Assembly: GCF_021347895.1 (NCBI RefSeq)
Contig: NC_067131.1
Span: forward strand, 4,368,653-4,432,652
Source of the DNA: Acanthochromis polyacanthus
Lineage: Eukaryota > Chordata > Actinopteri > Pomacentridae
Direction of reading: 5' to 3'
Length of the DNA: 64,000 bases
The translations under genes and the position numbers were made by a program. The notes under the pieces are model-generated. The model saw only the letters and a list, made by a program, of their open reading frames with translations. It did not search any database and had not been told where the DNA came from. Positions 35,420 to 46,249 of this stretch are shown here, piece by piece (position 1 is the first letter of the stretch; each line of letters begins with the position of its first letter).

Positions 35420-36197
35420 GTTACACTGCAAAAATATCTTGTAGCAAAAAGTGAATTTCTGGCCACAAGAGTGCCACAGAAAAATGTATGGAGTACTGTA
35501 TCTTTTTAAAAAAAAAGTGTTTTAAAAACTGCAAATACCTGTAAAATAAAGATATTTTTTTAGTGGATTTAAACAATAAAACAGAGTTACTGGAAGAACA
35601 AATTACTAATTGTAAAAACACACATTTTTTATGCAGGTATTTTGCACAGTTTTCAAGTTTTAAATATATTTTGTGTGATTTTACTGGATATATACATTTG
35701 GCAACACAGTAAAAATCTGTAAAATAACCAACTATTAAGTATTTACTATTTTTCAATGCTTGATGTATACAGTTTTCTTTCAATTAACTGCAAATATCTG
35801 TGAAATAAGGATTTTTTTTTTTCCAAATCTGAAGATGACATGATGTTCAAATTGGTCAAAATACAGATTTTGATGTGAGATTTTACATTTTTTTTGTGTT
35901 TACAACAGAAATATTACATTTTGCGGTGATTTTTTTTGTTAGATATTACGTGTAGTTTAACAACAAAATAGCTTTTTAAATCCTTAACAAAAATAAGTTT
36001 TCTTTTAAATAACGGCGTTTGTCTTGGATATAATCATGTTTTGCTGATTTTAAATATGGTAAAATAATATAGATTTCTAATGTGAATGTTGTTTAGATTT
36101 TTGCCATTGGTTTTAAATAATTGCAGTTATCTGTAAAATAACGATATTTTTGCTCATTTAAATACAGTTAAAAATAATTGTAAGTTATGGTTCAACA
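35420..36197 (+). repeat. AT-rich CTGTAAAATA repeat array, left part
   Basis: Repeated phrases include CTGTAAAATAAAGATATTTT, AACTGCAAATACCTG and ATTTAAATACAGTTAAAAAT, at intervals of roughly 200-250 bp (about 35530, 35715, 35790, 36130). The vocabulary is the same as in the array at 27480-28450. The array resumes at 36723 after the palindromic MITE and runs to about 36885. Confidence 0.65.
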
Positions 36198-36201
36198 TTA
36201 A

Positions 36202-36718
36202 AGGGGAACTTCAGTTTTTTTCAACCTGGGCTCTGTTTCCATATGTAATTTCATACATGTGAGTGATGGAGAAATGAATTTTCGACATAGCTCCAGTATT
36301 TAGCCAGGCAGGCTGCTTAGCAGCTCAGCTAGCAGCTCAGCTAGCGAAAAGTATGGAGCAACTTGCCCCCCCCCCGCGTCAAAGCTCGCCCTAACGTGCT
36401 TTTTTTCCCCACACTGACTGACTCGGATAGTCTCAACGAGTGTCCGACAACATACTAGAGATGAGAAGTGAACGAAAACCGGTGTTTTGGAGCGAGCTAT
36501 CCGAGCCGGTCAGTGTGGGGAAAAAAGCACGTTAGCGCGGACTTTGACGCGAGGGGGCAAGTTGCCCCATACTTTTTGCTAACTGAGCTGCTAGCTGAGC
36601 TGCTAAGCTGCCTGCCTGGCTAAATACTGGAGCTATGTCGAAAATTCATTTCTCCATCACTCACATGTATGAAATGACATGAAAACAGACCCCAGGTTGA
36701 AAAAAAACAAAGTTTCCT
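36202..36718. mobile_element. Palindromic MITE with TTAA target sites
   Basis: The termini are AAGGGGAACTTCAGTTTTTT and, inverted, AAAACAAAGTTTCCTTT. Each abuts TTAA (36198-36201 and 36719-36722), which points to a TTAA-targeting superfamily such as Kolobok or piggyBac. The arms are complementary for about 200 bp each, for example GGAGAAATGAATTTTCGACA against its inverse at about 36637-36656, and GCTAAATACTGG against CCAGTATTTAGC. It is inserted within the AT-rich array at 35420-36885. It has no coding capacity. Confidence 0.85.
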
Positions 36719-36722
36719 TTTA

Positions 36723-36885
36723 AAGAAGTAATAACTATTTGTAGAAATCTAGATTTTTCATGTGTACGGTTTTGGCTTGCTTTTTTACGGTTATCATCTA
36801 AATTAATTTTTTTTTTCATTTTCCCGGATGTTATCTGTAAATTAAAAAACAAGGAAAACCTGTAATATAACCTTCATTTTCTACA
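36723..36885 (+). repeat. AT-rich repeat array, right part after MITE
   Basis: Continuation of the 35420-36197 array (TTATCTGTAAATTAAAAAAC, CCTGTAATATAACC). The position directly after the TTAA of the MITE shows the array was there first. Confidence 0.55.
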
Positions 36886-39800
36886 GTGCACCGTTAGCTA
36901 AAGCTGACCTTCTCCCAACTACAATATATAACCAAAGATCAGAGAGAATCCTCAGAGCTGATGCTTGCATGTACTGCTGCTCTGTCGGTGTCACTTCTCC
37001 TGATATCAGTAAACATTTCTCTGTGTGGCTGCATCGACATTGCTGAACTTCCACCATCCGCATGTAAATATAATTCAGATTATTATGCAGATTCTTCTCG
37101 GCTTAGTGAAAGTGAAAGAAGGAAAGGAGGTCATTTGAAATACAGCACCGTCAGTGTTTAAGCTCCTGCAGATTTTTCATTTTTTGCTCTCATTCCAAAA
37201 TGTCTGTCATCTGAGATAGAAGCGATCCAACTTTGATCGTTGCCCTCAAAGTCTTGTGCCTATAGGGGGAGTCGTCTTTGCAGAGCGTCCCTCCTCCCCA
37301 CCTGCAGCGCTCATATATATTTCAGCAGCTTGGGGGACGGCCAGGTTCACTATTAGAGGGATGACTCAGAAGTGGGACTGGATGGCTCAACAGACTGGAG
37401 GTAATCCTGCCTCCTCCACCTCGAAATAGCCCCTCTTCCCCCACTGTCATCTCGCAGCACTTCTTCAACACTTTTCCCTCAGTGCTTTCTGCATATTTTA
37501 CATTGGAATCTGCACGCTTTTTTTCCCCCATTTTGTCCATTTTCACAATCTCCTCCTGTCATCTGTCCTTTTTAAATAAAGGGAGGGGGTTCTTTTGGGA
37601 ACAAGTGAGCCTGGACTCACATGGCATGAAGGGCAAAGACACACAAAGGGAAAGAGGGTTGGAGTAAAAGGAAAGAATTGATTTTCCAGTCGGATAGGCC
37701 ATCCAATGAAGGACCAAGTCTGCCCTCGGGGCTCTGGCTCCTGATGGGAAAGGCCAGCCAGTGACCTTAAGACTCAACTGATTGCGTTTTTCCTCTTTTT
37801 TTTCTGAGATAAAATGTCCTGTCGGGTTTTAGTTGGAACGGCAGAGCATTTATTTAGAGGCAGGCATTGGAATAGGTGTCAGACAGCTTTGGATTTAGCT
37901 TTGTAAGGGTGTGTTGTGTGTGTTTTTGTGTGCGTTTGCCCTTCTAAACATCCCAGCGTCCCCTCTGGCATTCCAGCAGCGGCGCGAGACCGTGGATGGA
38001 CGCATCGCAACGCGCCTCATGCAAACACACAAACACGGATACTGTTGGCTGGCTGGCGGCCATGACAGATGGGGGAGTTGGGTTCACCGGGGAGGGGGGG
38101 AGGTTGCCATGGTAACCGGCATCAGCGCTACCCTGAGCTAAATCCACCCTTTTGCAAGATGGAGAGGAGCCGGCTCTGCAGAGGAGTAGCAGCAGCGTGG
38201 GCAGCGTTTTTAGCTCGTTTGTGACTCGCCTGTTTTTGTTGTTGTGCAACAAGTCGACGTTAGCGGGTTCACCGCTCAAGTTTAGATCCGAGGTTGATCG
38301 GCAGCCATAATTGCGGATAATGGCGTTGTTTACAGTGCGATCGGTAAATGTGACACTGAGAAAGTATGTCAGGACGACGGAGATGTGTACTCCCCCCCCT
38401 CCCGTCTGAATCTCTCCACATTTCTACTACATCTTCCTCACACTCGGCCATTATCACACAGTCATCTCCTCATTCCCCCACATCTTCACATTACCCTCCA
38501 CTCATCCCTCTCAATGTCCCTGTTTCTGAGCAGCAGCTACACAATTTCCACCATTTTCCTCTCACTCTCCGACTCCAGCAATCGATCCTGTTTAAGAGCA
38601 AACGAGGCAAAGCGGCCGTTCACCCAGAAAGCCTCTAACTGGATGTGACAGGCACTAAAAGCCAATCGGGCTTCGGCAGCTCCAGTCCGGCGGCACCATA
38701 TGGATCATTCCTTCAGCAGCGCTCCTGCATGCAATCTTTGCTGTTATTCATCTTAATTTTCTTAGCTTGCGTGCTGAAACATGCACACATACACATTCTG
38801 TACTGTATTAGAGGGCACAGAGCACAGTAATCCTACAAATACACTGTTATTCTCTCCCACACACACTCATATACCCTCTGGCTTCTACAATGATACTCCA
38901 CCATACGCTACTCTCCTGCATGCATTCACATAATACAGCACAGTTTGACGTTATGGTGTCTCGTAAAGCTCCTTTAAATGTAACACACATTTAAAGCAAT
39001 CAGGAGCTGAGTATTTCAACTGTTGCACCTTTCTTTTTAGGTCTACTGTCTGTTTTAGAGAAAATGCTTACCAGAATGTGCTTTCTTGAGCTAAATGACA
39101 AGACATTTCTGAATATATGACATGGATGTAGCCTCTAGTTCTAATAAATGATGTCTAATAGTGGCATTCTGTGCAACAGCCAGCAGGGGGCGACTCTTCT
39201 GGTTGTGGACGATCAGAAAACACCCTAACTTCTCACTTTATTTTCTAACTCAGCAAACATTTTTCCTGTACGTTTATGGTCTTAATAGTAAGTTTGAAGA
39301 CTTTTTGAATACAGCGTGAAATTTGTTTTGTAAATTCTGGTCCCATTTAGAGAAAAATAGACAATACAGCAGGATGTGGTTTACCTAGTGAATGTCAGGT
39401 TGCTATTGTATGGGCATGTGTAATGTCCTCACGTTCTCAGTTAGATCCACCCCTCACTCATTCTGTAAAGTTTCTAAAGACAAAGATGACAAAAGGTTTG
39501 AACATAGTAGTCCACAATCGAGTAGGTGACACTGATTAATTGTTTATCGATTGATTTAAGCATGTAAGCATATATAAACCGGTGAGGCAGAAGAAGGAAA
39601 AGGTCATGCATGTCAGAAATGTGTTCTGCATCAGCTGTAGTTCCTTCCTCTCACTTGATCTGTTTCCTCAGTTTTAACATTTTCCAATGTTATAATGCTG
39701 AAGTAGCACATTTTTTCACATCTTAGTCTAAATACAACCAAAATTTACAAAATCACCATTATATTGTATTCAAACAGTCTTAAATTAAGCAATTAACACC

Positions 39801-42049
39801 ATAAACTCATCAAAAGATTAGTATTCAGCCTATCAAAGATGTAATAATTAAGGAAAAAAAACATGGATGTCAGAAAATGCAGTCGTAGCTGCAGCTGTAA
39901 CATCTGGTTGCACCACCAGGGGGAGCCTGTTAATATTAGAAACTGTGCCGAATCAATAAGGCCAGATGACTGGCAATTCTCTGTTGGCAAGCAGAGAGCA
40001 TTGTGGGAATTGAACTGACAAAGGGGCACCATGAGAAAGTCTTCTGTGATGATTAATGGCTTCCAATCAGAGATCTTCTAATCCCAGGAAGCTAAAATGT
40101 GCTACTTCAGTGCCACTATGTAGCTAACTGTCTGTGCCAGATTAATGGCTCATGTCATGTGATATATGTCATTAATATATGCCTTGGAGTGGATTATTGA
40201 GTAATTGATTATTGATTGAATTTGCTGCCAGCTACATACATCTTTTACATGCAGTCCGTGGCTTCTGGATGATGCTAACGTAAATCAGGTTTCCGCTGGT
40301 ACATCCCACAAAATGCCCGGTTGGACTGGAATCTGGGAAGTTTTGAGAAAGGTCAACATTTCAGGCTCCTGGTCATGTTCCTCCAGCTGTTCTGATCAGT
40401 TTTTCTGGTGTGGTGGGGCGCATTGTCCAGCCGTAAGTCAACAACAATATTTAGTCCATGTATATCAAAGTAACATCCACATACAGGCCGGTACCTCTTT
40501 AACCTGTAAGTGGTTTCAGTGTTGGAGTTTATCAGTGTATGATGCTAGAACTGCACAAAGAAGTTGAGGAAACAGCTAGCTTTTCTCCGTCCAGTGGACC
40601 ACGATTGGAATTTGTGTTTTTGTCGTCCAACAACACCAGCAGCTTAGTGAGCCTTTTGCAGAACACCAAGCAAAATCACATCACGCCAGTTTGATTTAAT
40701 AAAAATGAATGCAAAGCAGGCTTCAGCTGTTCATTCACTGAGTCAAATGTACATTCAATCAACGTTTGCAGTAAATCCCTGCACAATCAGGGTCCACCTA
40801 CACAGGTGTTTCCATTTATAACGGAGTGATTAGACGTCTTCTGGGGACCCGGTGGGCAGATTCAGACGTGGTTTGACTGACAGCTCCTTTACTCTCCTGT
40901 TAGTTTTGTTGCGTCATTGGGATCGTTCCAAACCCTTTAGCCAACACTGGGCCAATTTGTGCCGGTTGAGTGTTTGTTTCTCGTTGGCGCACAAAAATGC
41001 CACGCATCATTTCCACGGACTTGGAGTGACAGCTGTGCGCAAAGAAAATGCAGACTAATAAACACGTATTTAAAGTCCGTTTCAATGGAGGAAGGCTCTC
41101 TGCCAACACTTAGGAGCTATTAAAAGATGAAACCACTGCAGTGTTTCTTCTACCTGCTGCTGTTTGACTGTCAGCTGAATGAGTTTTAAGGTGGAAAATG
41201 TCACTTTATTCCTCACTTGCACCACAGTTCTTAAATCCCAGACAACACAGAGTATTAGAAAACACTTGTGTGTCTGTGCAGGTCCTTTGATATTCTGCTC
41301 GTCTCATTTTCAGCTTGTAGCCAGAGGTTTTGAACTGTAATTAGCTTTTGCTCCAAACTGCAGCATTTCTTCCATTTCAGCCGACAAAAAATGGTAACTG
41401 ACCTCAAATGAATCTTTGCAAAGTTTCCCTCCAACATGTATCATTATCTCCTGTCCAGTTCACTCCAGTATGCAGACACAGAAATGCTTGTATGCACTTT
41501 TATCTCCAGTTTGCACGTGGCAGTTGATACACAAATTTTCAGGTCAAACTCGTAGATTTGTAGTACACATTTGACTTTATATTTTCAGTCTGTCAGTAGT
41601 TGGTGTTATGCAGTGGAGGAACATTAGAGGAAGATAAAATGTCTTTGTCAGAGAATAACTAATAATAATTAATGTTGATGCACAGCAAATGTAGTTAATG
41701 TTGCGTTACTGTTTCTTATTTCATGGGCTGTTTGGGATTTTTGTTCCAACGCGTCTATGATTTTAAAGTGAAGCGTTCAAATACCGATTGGGAATCCTGT
41801 TAGCAGTGGTCGTTGCTTTGAATAATTCAGGTCAGTCTTGCTGATCAGACACTGTTGTTTGAAACAGCAGCTCATTATGGTCCTGCGCTCATTATTCTGC
41901 TGCCGGCTGAGGAGGAGGGAAAGTGTTGCAGCAAAGATTGGAAGCTTTGGTGGCAAACTGGGAAAATCTGACAAAACATCCCAAACATCCCAAACATGGT
42001 GGAAACCAACTGGGGAAAAAACACAAGAACAAGAGCCATCCGAGATTTC

Positions 42050-42291
42050 TGACCTCCGCCAAGGGAAGATGATACGAAGTTGGAAAATCTAAATCCGGAT
42101 CCAGAATCCAGATCCTTAACCGGATCAACAGAAAATTTGAATGGAGTCTTCCCTGGGCCAAGATCCACCTCTGGTGAAAATTTCATGAAGATCCGACAAG
42201 TAGTTTCCGAGAAATCCTGTCCACAGACACGCACACAGACAGACAAATAAATAAACGGACCCGATCGCATAACCTCCTTGGCGGACGTAAC
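42050..42291 (+). mobile_element. Non-LTR (RTE/SINE-like) 3' tail
   Basis: It runs from TGACCTCCGCCAAGGGAAG to CATAACCTCCTTGGCGGACG, with AAATTTCATGAAGATCCGAC and an ACAGACAGACAAATAAATAA stretch before the end. This is a common fish interspersed 3' tail. The CCGCCAAGG start and CCTTGGCGG end are inverted with respect to each other. The exact class is uncertain. Confidence 0.6.
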
Positions 42292-42480
42292 AACCGGACC
42301 GGACATTCAACTCTCCATAGGAAAAGCAAAAGCTAATGGAGTCGACAAAATGTCAGTTCTGTTTGGGTTATTTCTGTGTTTGCTTCAAAACAGACACAGA
42401 AAATAATTCATGAAAACATTAGCTTTTATGCTACCTGTCCCATTCAGAAAGTGTAAAGTTAGTGTGAGCCACAATAACAA

Positions 42481-43046
42481 GAAAAGCACTCAGAGAATGC
42501 AGTCCTCCTCCAAGGCTGCTCAGTCGTTGAATCATTTCTGACGGCTGAAATCTTGAAAAATTCGTGGCAGAAATCACAGCACCATTTAATATAGATGTAC
42601 ACACCAACAAAATGACCTTGCACTGAGCACAGGCGTGTGTTCTGCATGTGTACGTTATGTATGGATACCGAATTGCGTGACCTAAATATGTAGCAGGCGG
42701 CGGGAATTGATGAGACTCGGAAACACCCCCACAGTTTAGTCAATTGTTCCTTGTATTATTTCTGACGGATAAGTCCAGATAAGTCCTCAGCGGTGGATTT
42801 GTAGTAGGATCATGGTTACAGTAACACCATGCCGCTATCTCACAATGATACAGAAATCTTTAACAGATCCGTGGATCCAGACTATAAGCCGCATCACTGC
42901 CAAAATCTAATCACTTGGTTCTTGTCTTATTTGTGATTTCATCCAAATCCGTCAGTCTGTTTTTGAGTAATGCTGCTAACAGACAGACAGACAGACAAAC
43001 ACATGCCAATCGTCACATAACTCTGCCGTTCTTTGGCGGAGCAATA
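42481..43046 (+). mobile_element. Non-LTR (RTE-like) element tail, copy B
   Basis: Same sequence as 25661-26292 over its length (GAAAAGCACTCAGAGAATGC; ATGATACAGAAATCTTTAAC; ATTTCATCCAAATCCGTCAG; ACAGACAGACAGACAAAC), with internal deletions such as the missing TTGTATTTGGATCACAATCA stretch. Same orientation, 16.8 kb downstream, in the same intron. Confidence 0.65.
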
Positions 43047-43866
43047 ATTTGACTTCACATAATGACCACCAGTTTCAGTAGTAACCTGCTCTAACTGACC
43101 CATTTCCATCATACATGTATCATCAGTACAGCTCATTGGTTTGATTTTCACTCTCCTGACAAATTACCGTCATTACACTTTAGCCTCTATAGTCTCATAT
43201 TACATCATATCTATTTAATAGATATATAAAACATCGTGAAAATGGCCTCTTTTGGCAATACACTCAGTGGAAATATACCATAATTCTCCTTAAAGTCCAT
43301 TTGTGCATGAATTGTGCTGTAGTTAATGCTCTTTTTGATGCAACTGTTCCCTTTTTTTGACATGTTCTTCACCCACTTGTTCTGTTTTACATAATATCAT
43401 TCTCATGCACAATAGTATTCTCCCTGTACCTCTGTAAATGGTACAACGGTGTGTGCGATGGCGATAGTGTGCGTGACTGAGGATGATCTTGCTTATATAA
43501 AAGCACAGTTGTGTATGTATGAGTAAGATTTATGACCCCAATCAGCGGTGTGACTGTGCATATACAGTAAGTGAACGTAGCCGGAACCAGTGTGATGTAT
43601 TTTTCAGATTACAGTGCTGTGTGCGAGAGTCGGTATGATTTATGGCCCAACAGCCTCCTGTACTTATAGTCTCTCTCATGCAGATACTCTGGTCACTAAT
43701 GGATCTGCATATTTTATTTCTGTGCATTAGACTCTGACCGACTGGAACATGAAGCTTGTGAGGCGAGCTGCAGCCGCCTTAATGAGAGTGGGCTAGCTAT
43801 TAACAATCTTCCTTTTCCGTGAAGCTACAAAATCTCCCTCTTTTGTTTTTGTTTTCCTCTCCGCAG

Positions 43867-44023
43867 TGAGAAGAGGAAGCTGCAGGTGAACATTGCGAGT
43901 CCCATCCAGTGCAGCATGAACGGCAGGAAGTGCACGGTCATCGTGGAGCCCAAGATCAACCAGTCACAGCCGGACTTCACCAAGAGCCGATCCGGCTACA
44001 TCCTGGCTGTTCCTGGCAACTGA
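43867..44023 (+). CDS. MYO1D: MYO1D last coding exon (TH1 C-terminus)
   Basis: After the acceptor TCCTCTCCGCAG the frame completes the split Ser codon and encodes EKRKLQVNIASPIQCSMNGR and then KCTVIVEPKINQSQPDFTK, ending SGYILAVPGN and TGA (44021-44023). The end is the typical class I myosin ID terminus (SVPGN in mammals, from memory). Together the two exons encode 103 residues of the TH1 domain. The exon lies 35.4 kb from its predecessor. There is no frameshift, and GC content is clearly higher than in the flanking intron. The neighbour downstream, CDK5R1, is convergent, as in mammals. Confidence 0.95.
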
Positions 44024-44950
44024 AGTGGGCCAAAGGAAGAAATAAAAAAAGAAGAAGTGACAGCTGATTCCAAAGCAGGCTGGGATAATAATAACGATGA
44101 TTCATGCCTTGTGTTTTTTTTGTTTTTTGGCAGAGCTGCTAATAATGTGACAGAGCAGATAGCAGCAGATAGGATTGGGGGTAATTGATCCTCTATTTAC
44201 AAAGCCAGATGCCAAATTTTTGTCGATTTCTATGCAATATTACTATAAAAGTGCAAAATGTTGCTAGCTAAACAGGTTTAAACTAATTATGCACTATGTG
44301 ATTTTTCACCAAAGTGGTGTTTTTTTCTTTTTTTTAGAATCAAAATTTCTAATTTGCATTTTGCTTTGTGCAATATTTAGTTAATTGTCGATGATTTTTG
44401 AGTCCGGATGAGCGGACACGATGCAGCTACTGCTCTCAGAACCACTGGTGCTGCATTGTAGGAAAAAAAAATCCAAAAGCTCTGCAGGAATTTCTGATCC
44501 CTGCAGCTCTGTGTGTAGGAGCCAGATCAAACTGAGAAATGATGATATTCATGTATGACTTTGGTCGGTTATTTCTGCTTTAAAACCGCAGAAACCCCTT
44601 TTTGTGATTCATATTCTAAGGAATTCTAATGTCCTTTAATTGAAGACTTACCTGCCTGGATGCTGAATGGAAGAAACTGCAGCTTGTGGCTCGTTAAATG
44701 TTTACAATCACAAAAAGGAAACAGCGAGTTAGAAAATGTGGTTCAGTCTGAGTCTGAGGCACAAATTCTTAGTTCTGGTCGGACGGATGTCGAGTGGGAT
44801 ATGTTGAGCATATCCTGAACCTGATACATAGCACACCTTCAAGTCTATTAATTTAAATCTAGCATCTTATACTCTATGCAATGTCTGTAGTTTTATAATA
44901 ATCCTAATAATACTGCTTATACATTAAAGTGTAGAATATACTGTAAGTGA
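44024..44950 (+). other. MYO1D: MYO1D 3'UTR candidate
   Basis: An AATAAA occurs only 18 bases after the stop, in a purine run, and is unlikely to be the main signal. The next good candidate is ATTAAA at about 44922. No strong GT-rich downstream element is obvious, so the 3' end is approximate. No recognisable repeat lies in this stretch, which supports it being exonic. Confidence 0.4.
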
Positions 44951-45105
44951 ACAGGATTACAGATATGTGTATGCACAGCACTTATACTGCATTTAGTATA
45001 AAAAGGGATGATAAAAACTATTACTAAAGGCAAAAAAGATAATGACCAAAGCGTTTATTTTTTCCGACACGCATCTTCAGTTCATGTTCTTTTGAAATGT
45101 CAGCC

Positions 45106-46245
45106 TCAAAGGTCCCATATTGTGCCCTTTTCATCAAATTAATGGACGTCTCGCCTGTCTCCAGGATGTGTCATTCAGTTTTTCAGCTCAAAATACTGCA
45201 AGGATGGTTTATTTCAAGCTCACTGGATAAATCCAGGTTTTGTTCCTGGTCATGTTTGAGTGTTTGTAGATTTAAATGCAGTTGTCTCCGCCCCCTTCAG
45301 GAAGAAGACTCTGTGTGAGACCACAGCTTTCTATAGCTACTAATTTTCACTCTCTCTTTTTACGTGGAAACATTGCCAATTTCACAGAACAGCAGCTGTT
45401 TTTACCTCGTGTGTTCGATGAGTTTGTTGTGGTTGTTTTTTACTCTTATTTTGTTGATTTCCAACAAAAACAGGAAAAAATGTATAACTGAAAACAGCTT
45501 TCTGAGGGAATTCGGCTGTGTTAAATTAGAGTTTATGTGAGCACACGGAGCAGGAGAGAAGTAAACACACTTCAAGGACTGAGTTTAGTTGCACTGAAGC
45601 ACAATTTGACACCCACTGAAGTTGTAAAAACAAAGAAAACACAATAATAATGATTTTTCGCTTTATGGGACTTATCATGCTTAACCTATAATCCCATATG
45701 AACTCCAGATCGTGAAACTTGCCCCATTTGCAGGAAATGCCGTCATAATTGTTTTCTTTTTTGGGAATTCAACTGTATTAAAATGCAATTTATGTGAGCA
45801 CAGGGAGCAGGAGAGAAGCAAACACATGTAAAGAGTTCAGGTTGCACTGAAACACAACACGAAAACACAGGAATCCACCAATGTTGTCAAAAGATTTCTA
45901 CCATATGGGACCTTTAATGCTTTAGCTTAGCAGCACAGTGTTGCTAACCAGTACTGTATAACCCCACATGAAGTCAAGCCAATGAACCTCGTCTCGTTTG
46001 CTGGAAATGTCACCATAATTAGTTGTATTTCAGTCTCTGTTTCACACTTGTTATGTTGTCTCGTCACAGAAATCAAAAAATCAAATTGAGAACAGTTTAA
46101 GTGGTATTTCGACTGCTTTAAAATGTAGTTGATGTGAGCACAGGGAGCAGGAGAGAAGTAAAGAGTTGAGGTTGCACTGGAACACACCATGAAAACACAG
46201 AAACACACCAGAGTTTTTAATATCTTTTCACCATATGGGACCTTT
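45106..46245. repeat. Dispersed element with AAAGGTCCCATAT ends and a triplicated 3' module
   Basis: It begins CAAAGGTCCCATATTGTGCC. The inverse end ATATGGGACCTTTAATGC occurs at about 45904 and 46232, and a degraded one (TATGGGACTTATCATGC) at about 45664. Each is preceded by a module containing GAGCACAGGGAGCAGGAGAG (45539, 45796, 46136), with the following unit TTGCTAACCAGTACTGTATA shared by the later two. The terminal inverted repeat marks a MITE-like element and the 3' part has been repeated in tandem. Part of it may be transcribed in the MYO1D 3' flank. Confidence 0.7.
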
Positions 46246-46249
46246 AATG

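Larger units (their letters stand above)
8464..43866 (+). other. MYO1D: Final MYO1D intron, 35.4 kb
   Basis: The boundaries are a GTAAGC donor at 8464 and a pyrimidine-rich acceptor TCCTCTCCGCAG ending at 43866. The exon phases match across it (phase 2). No other gene was recognised inside on either strand. Repeats are annotated separately. Segments where I see nothing beyond AT-rich unique-looking sequence: 8464-9560, 10203-12690, 13110-14950, 15115-15920, 16890-18810, 19650-20740, 21260-22850, 23350-24000, 24300-25660, 26470-27480, 28450-29340, 30600-32440, 32760-35420, 36890-42050 and 43050-43866. Several of these hold pyrimidine-rich tracts (14440-14620, 19800-19930, 22490-22600) or the short (TG)n run at about 13758-13785. 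Confidence 0.85.

Noticed and set aside
44041..44048. AATAAA 18 bases after the MYO1D stop as polyadenylation signal
   Set aside because: Too close to the stop and within a purine run. The ATTAAA near 44922 is a better, though still weak, candidate.
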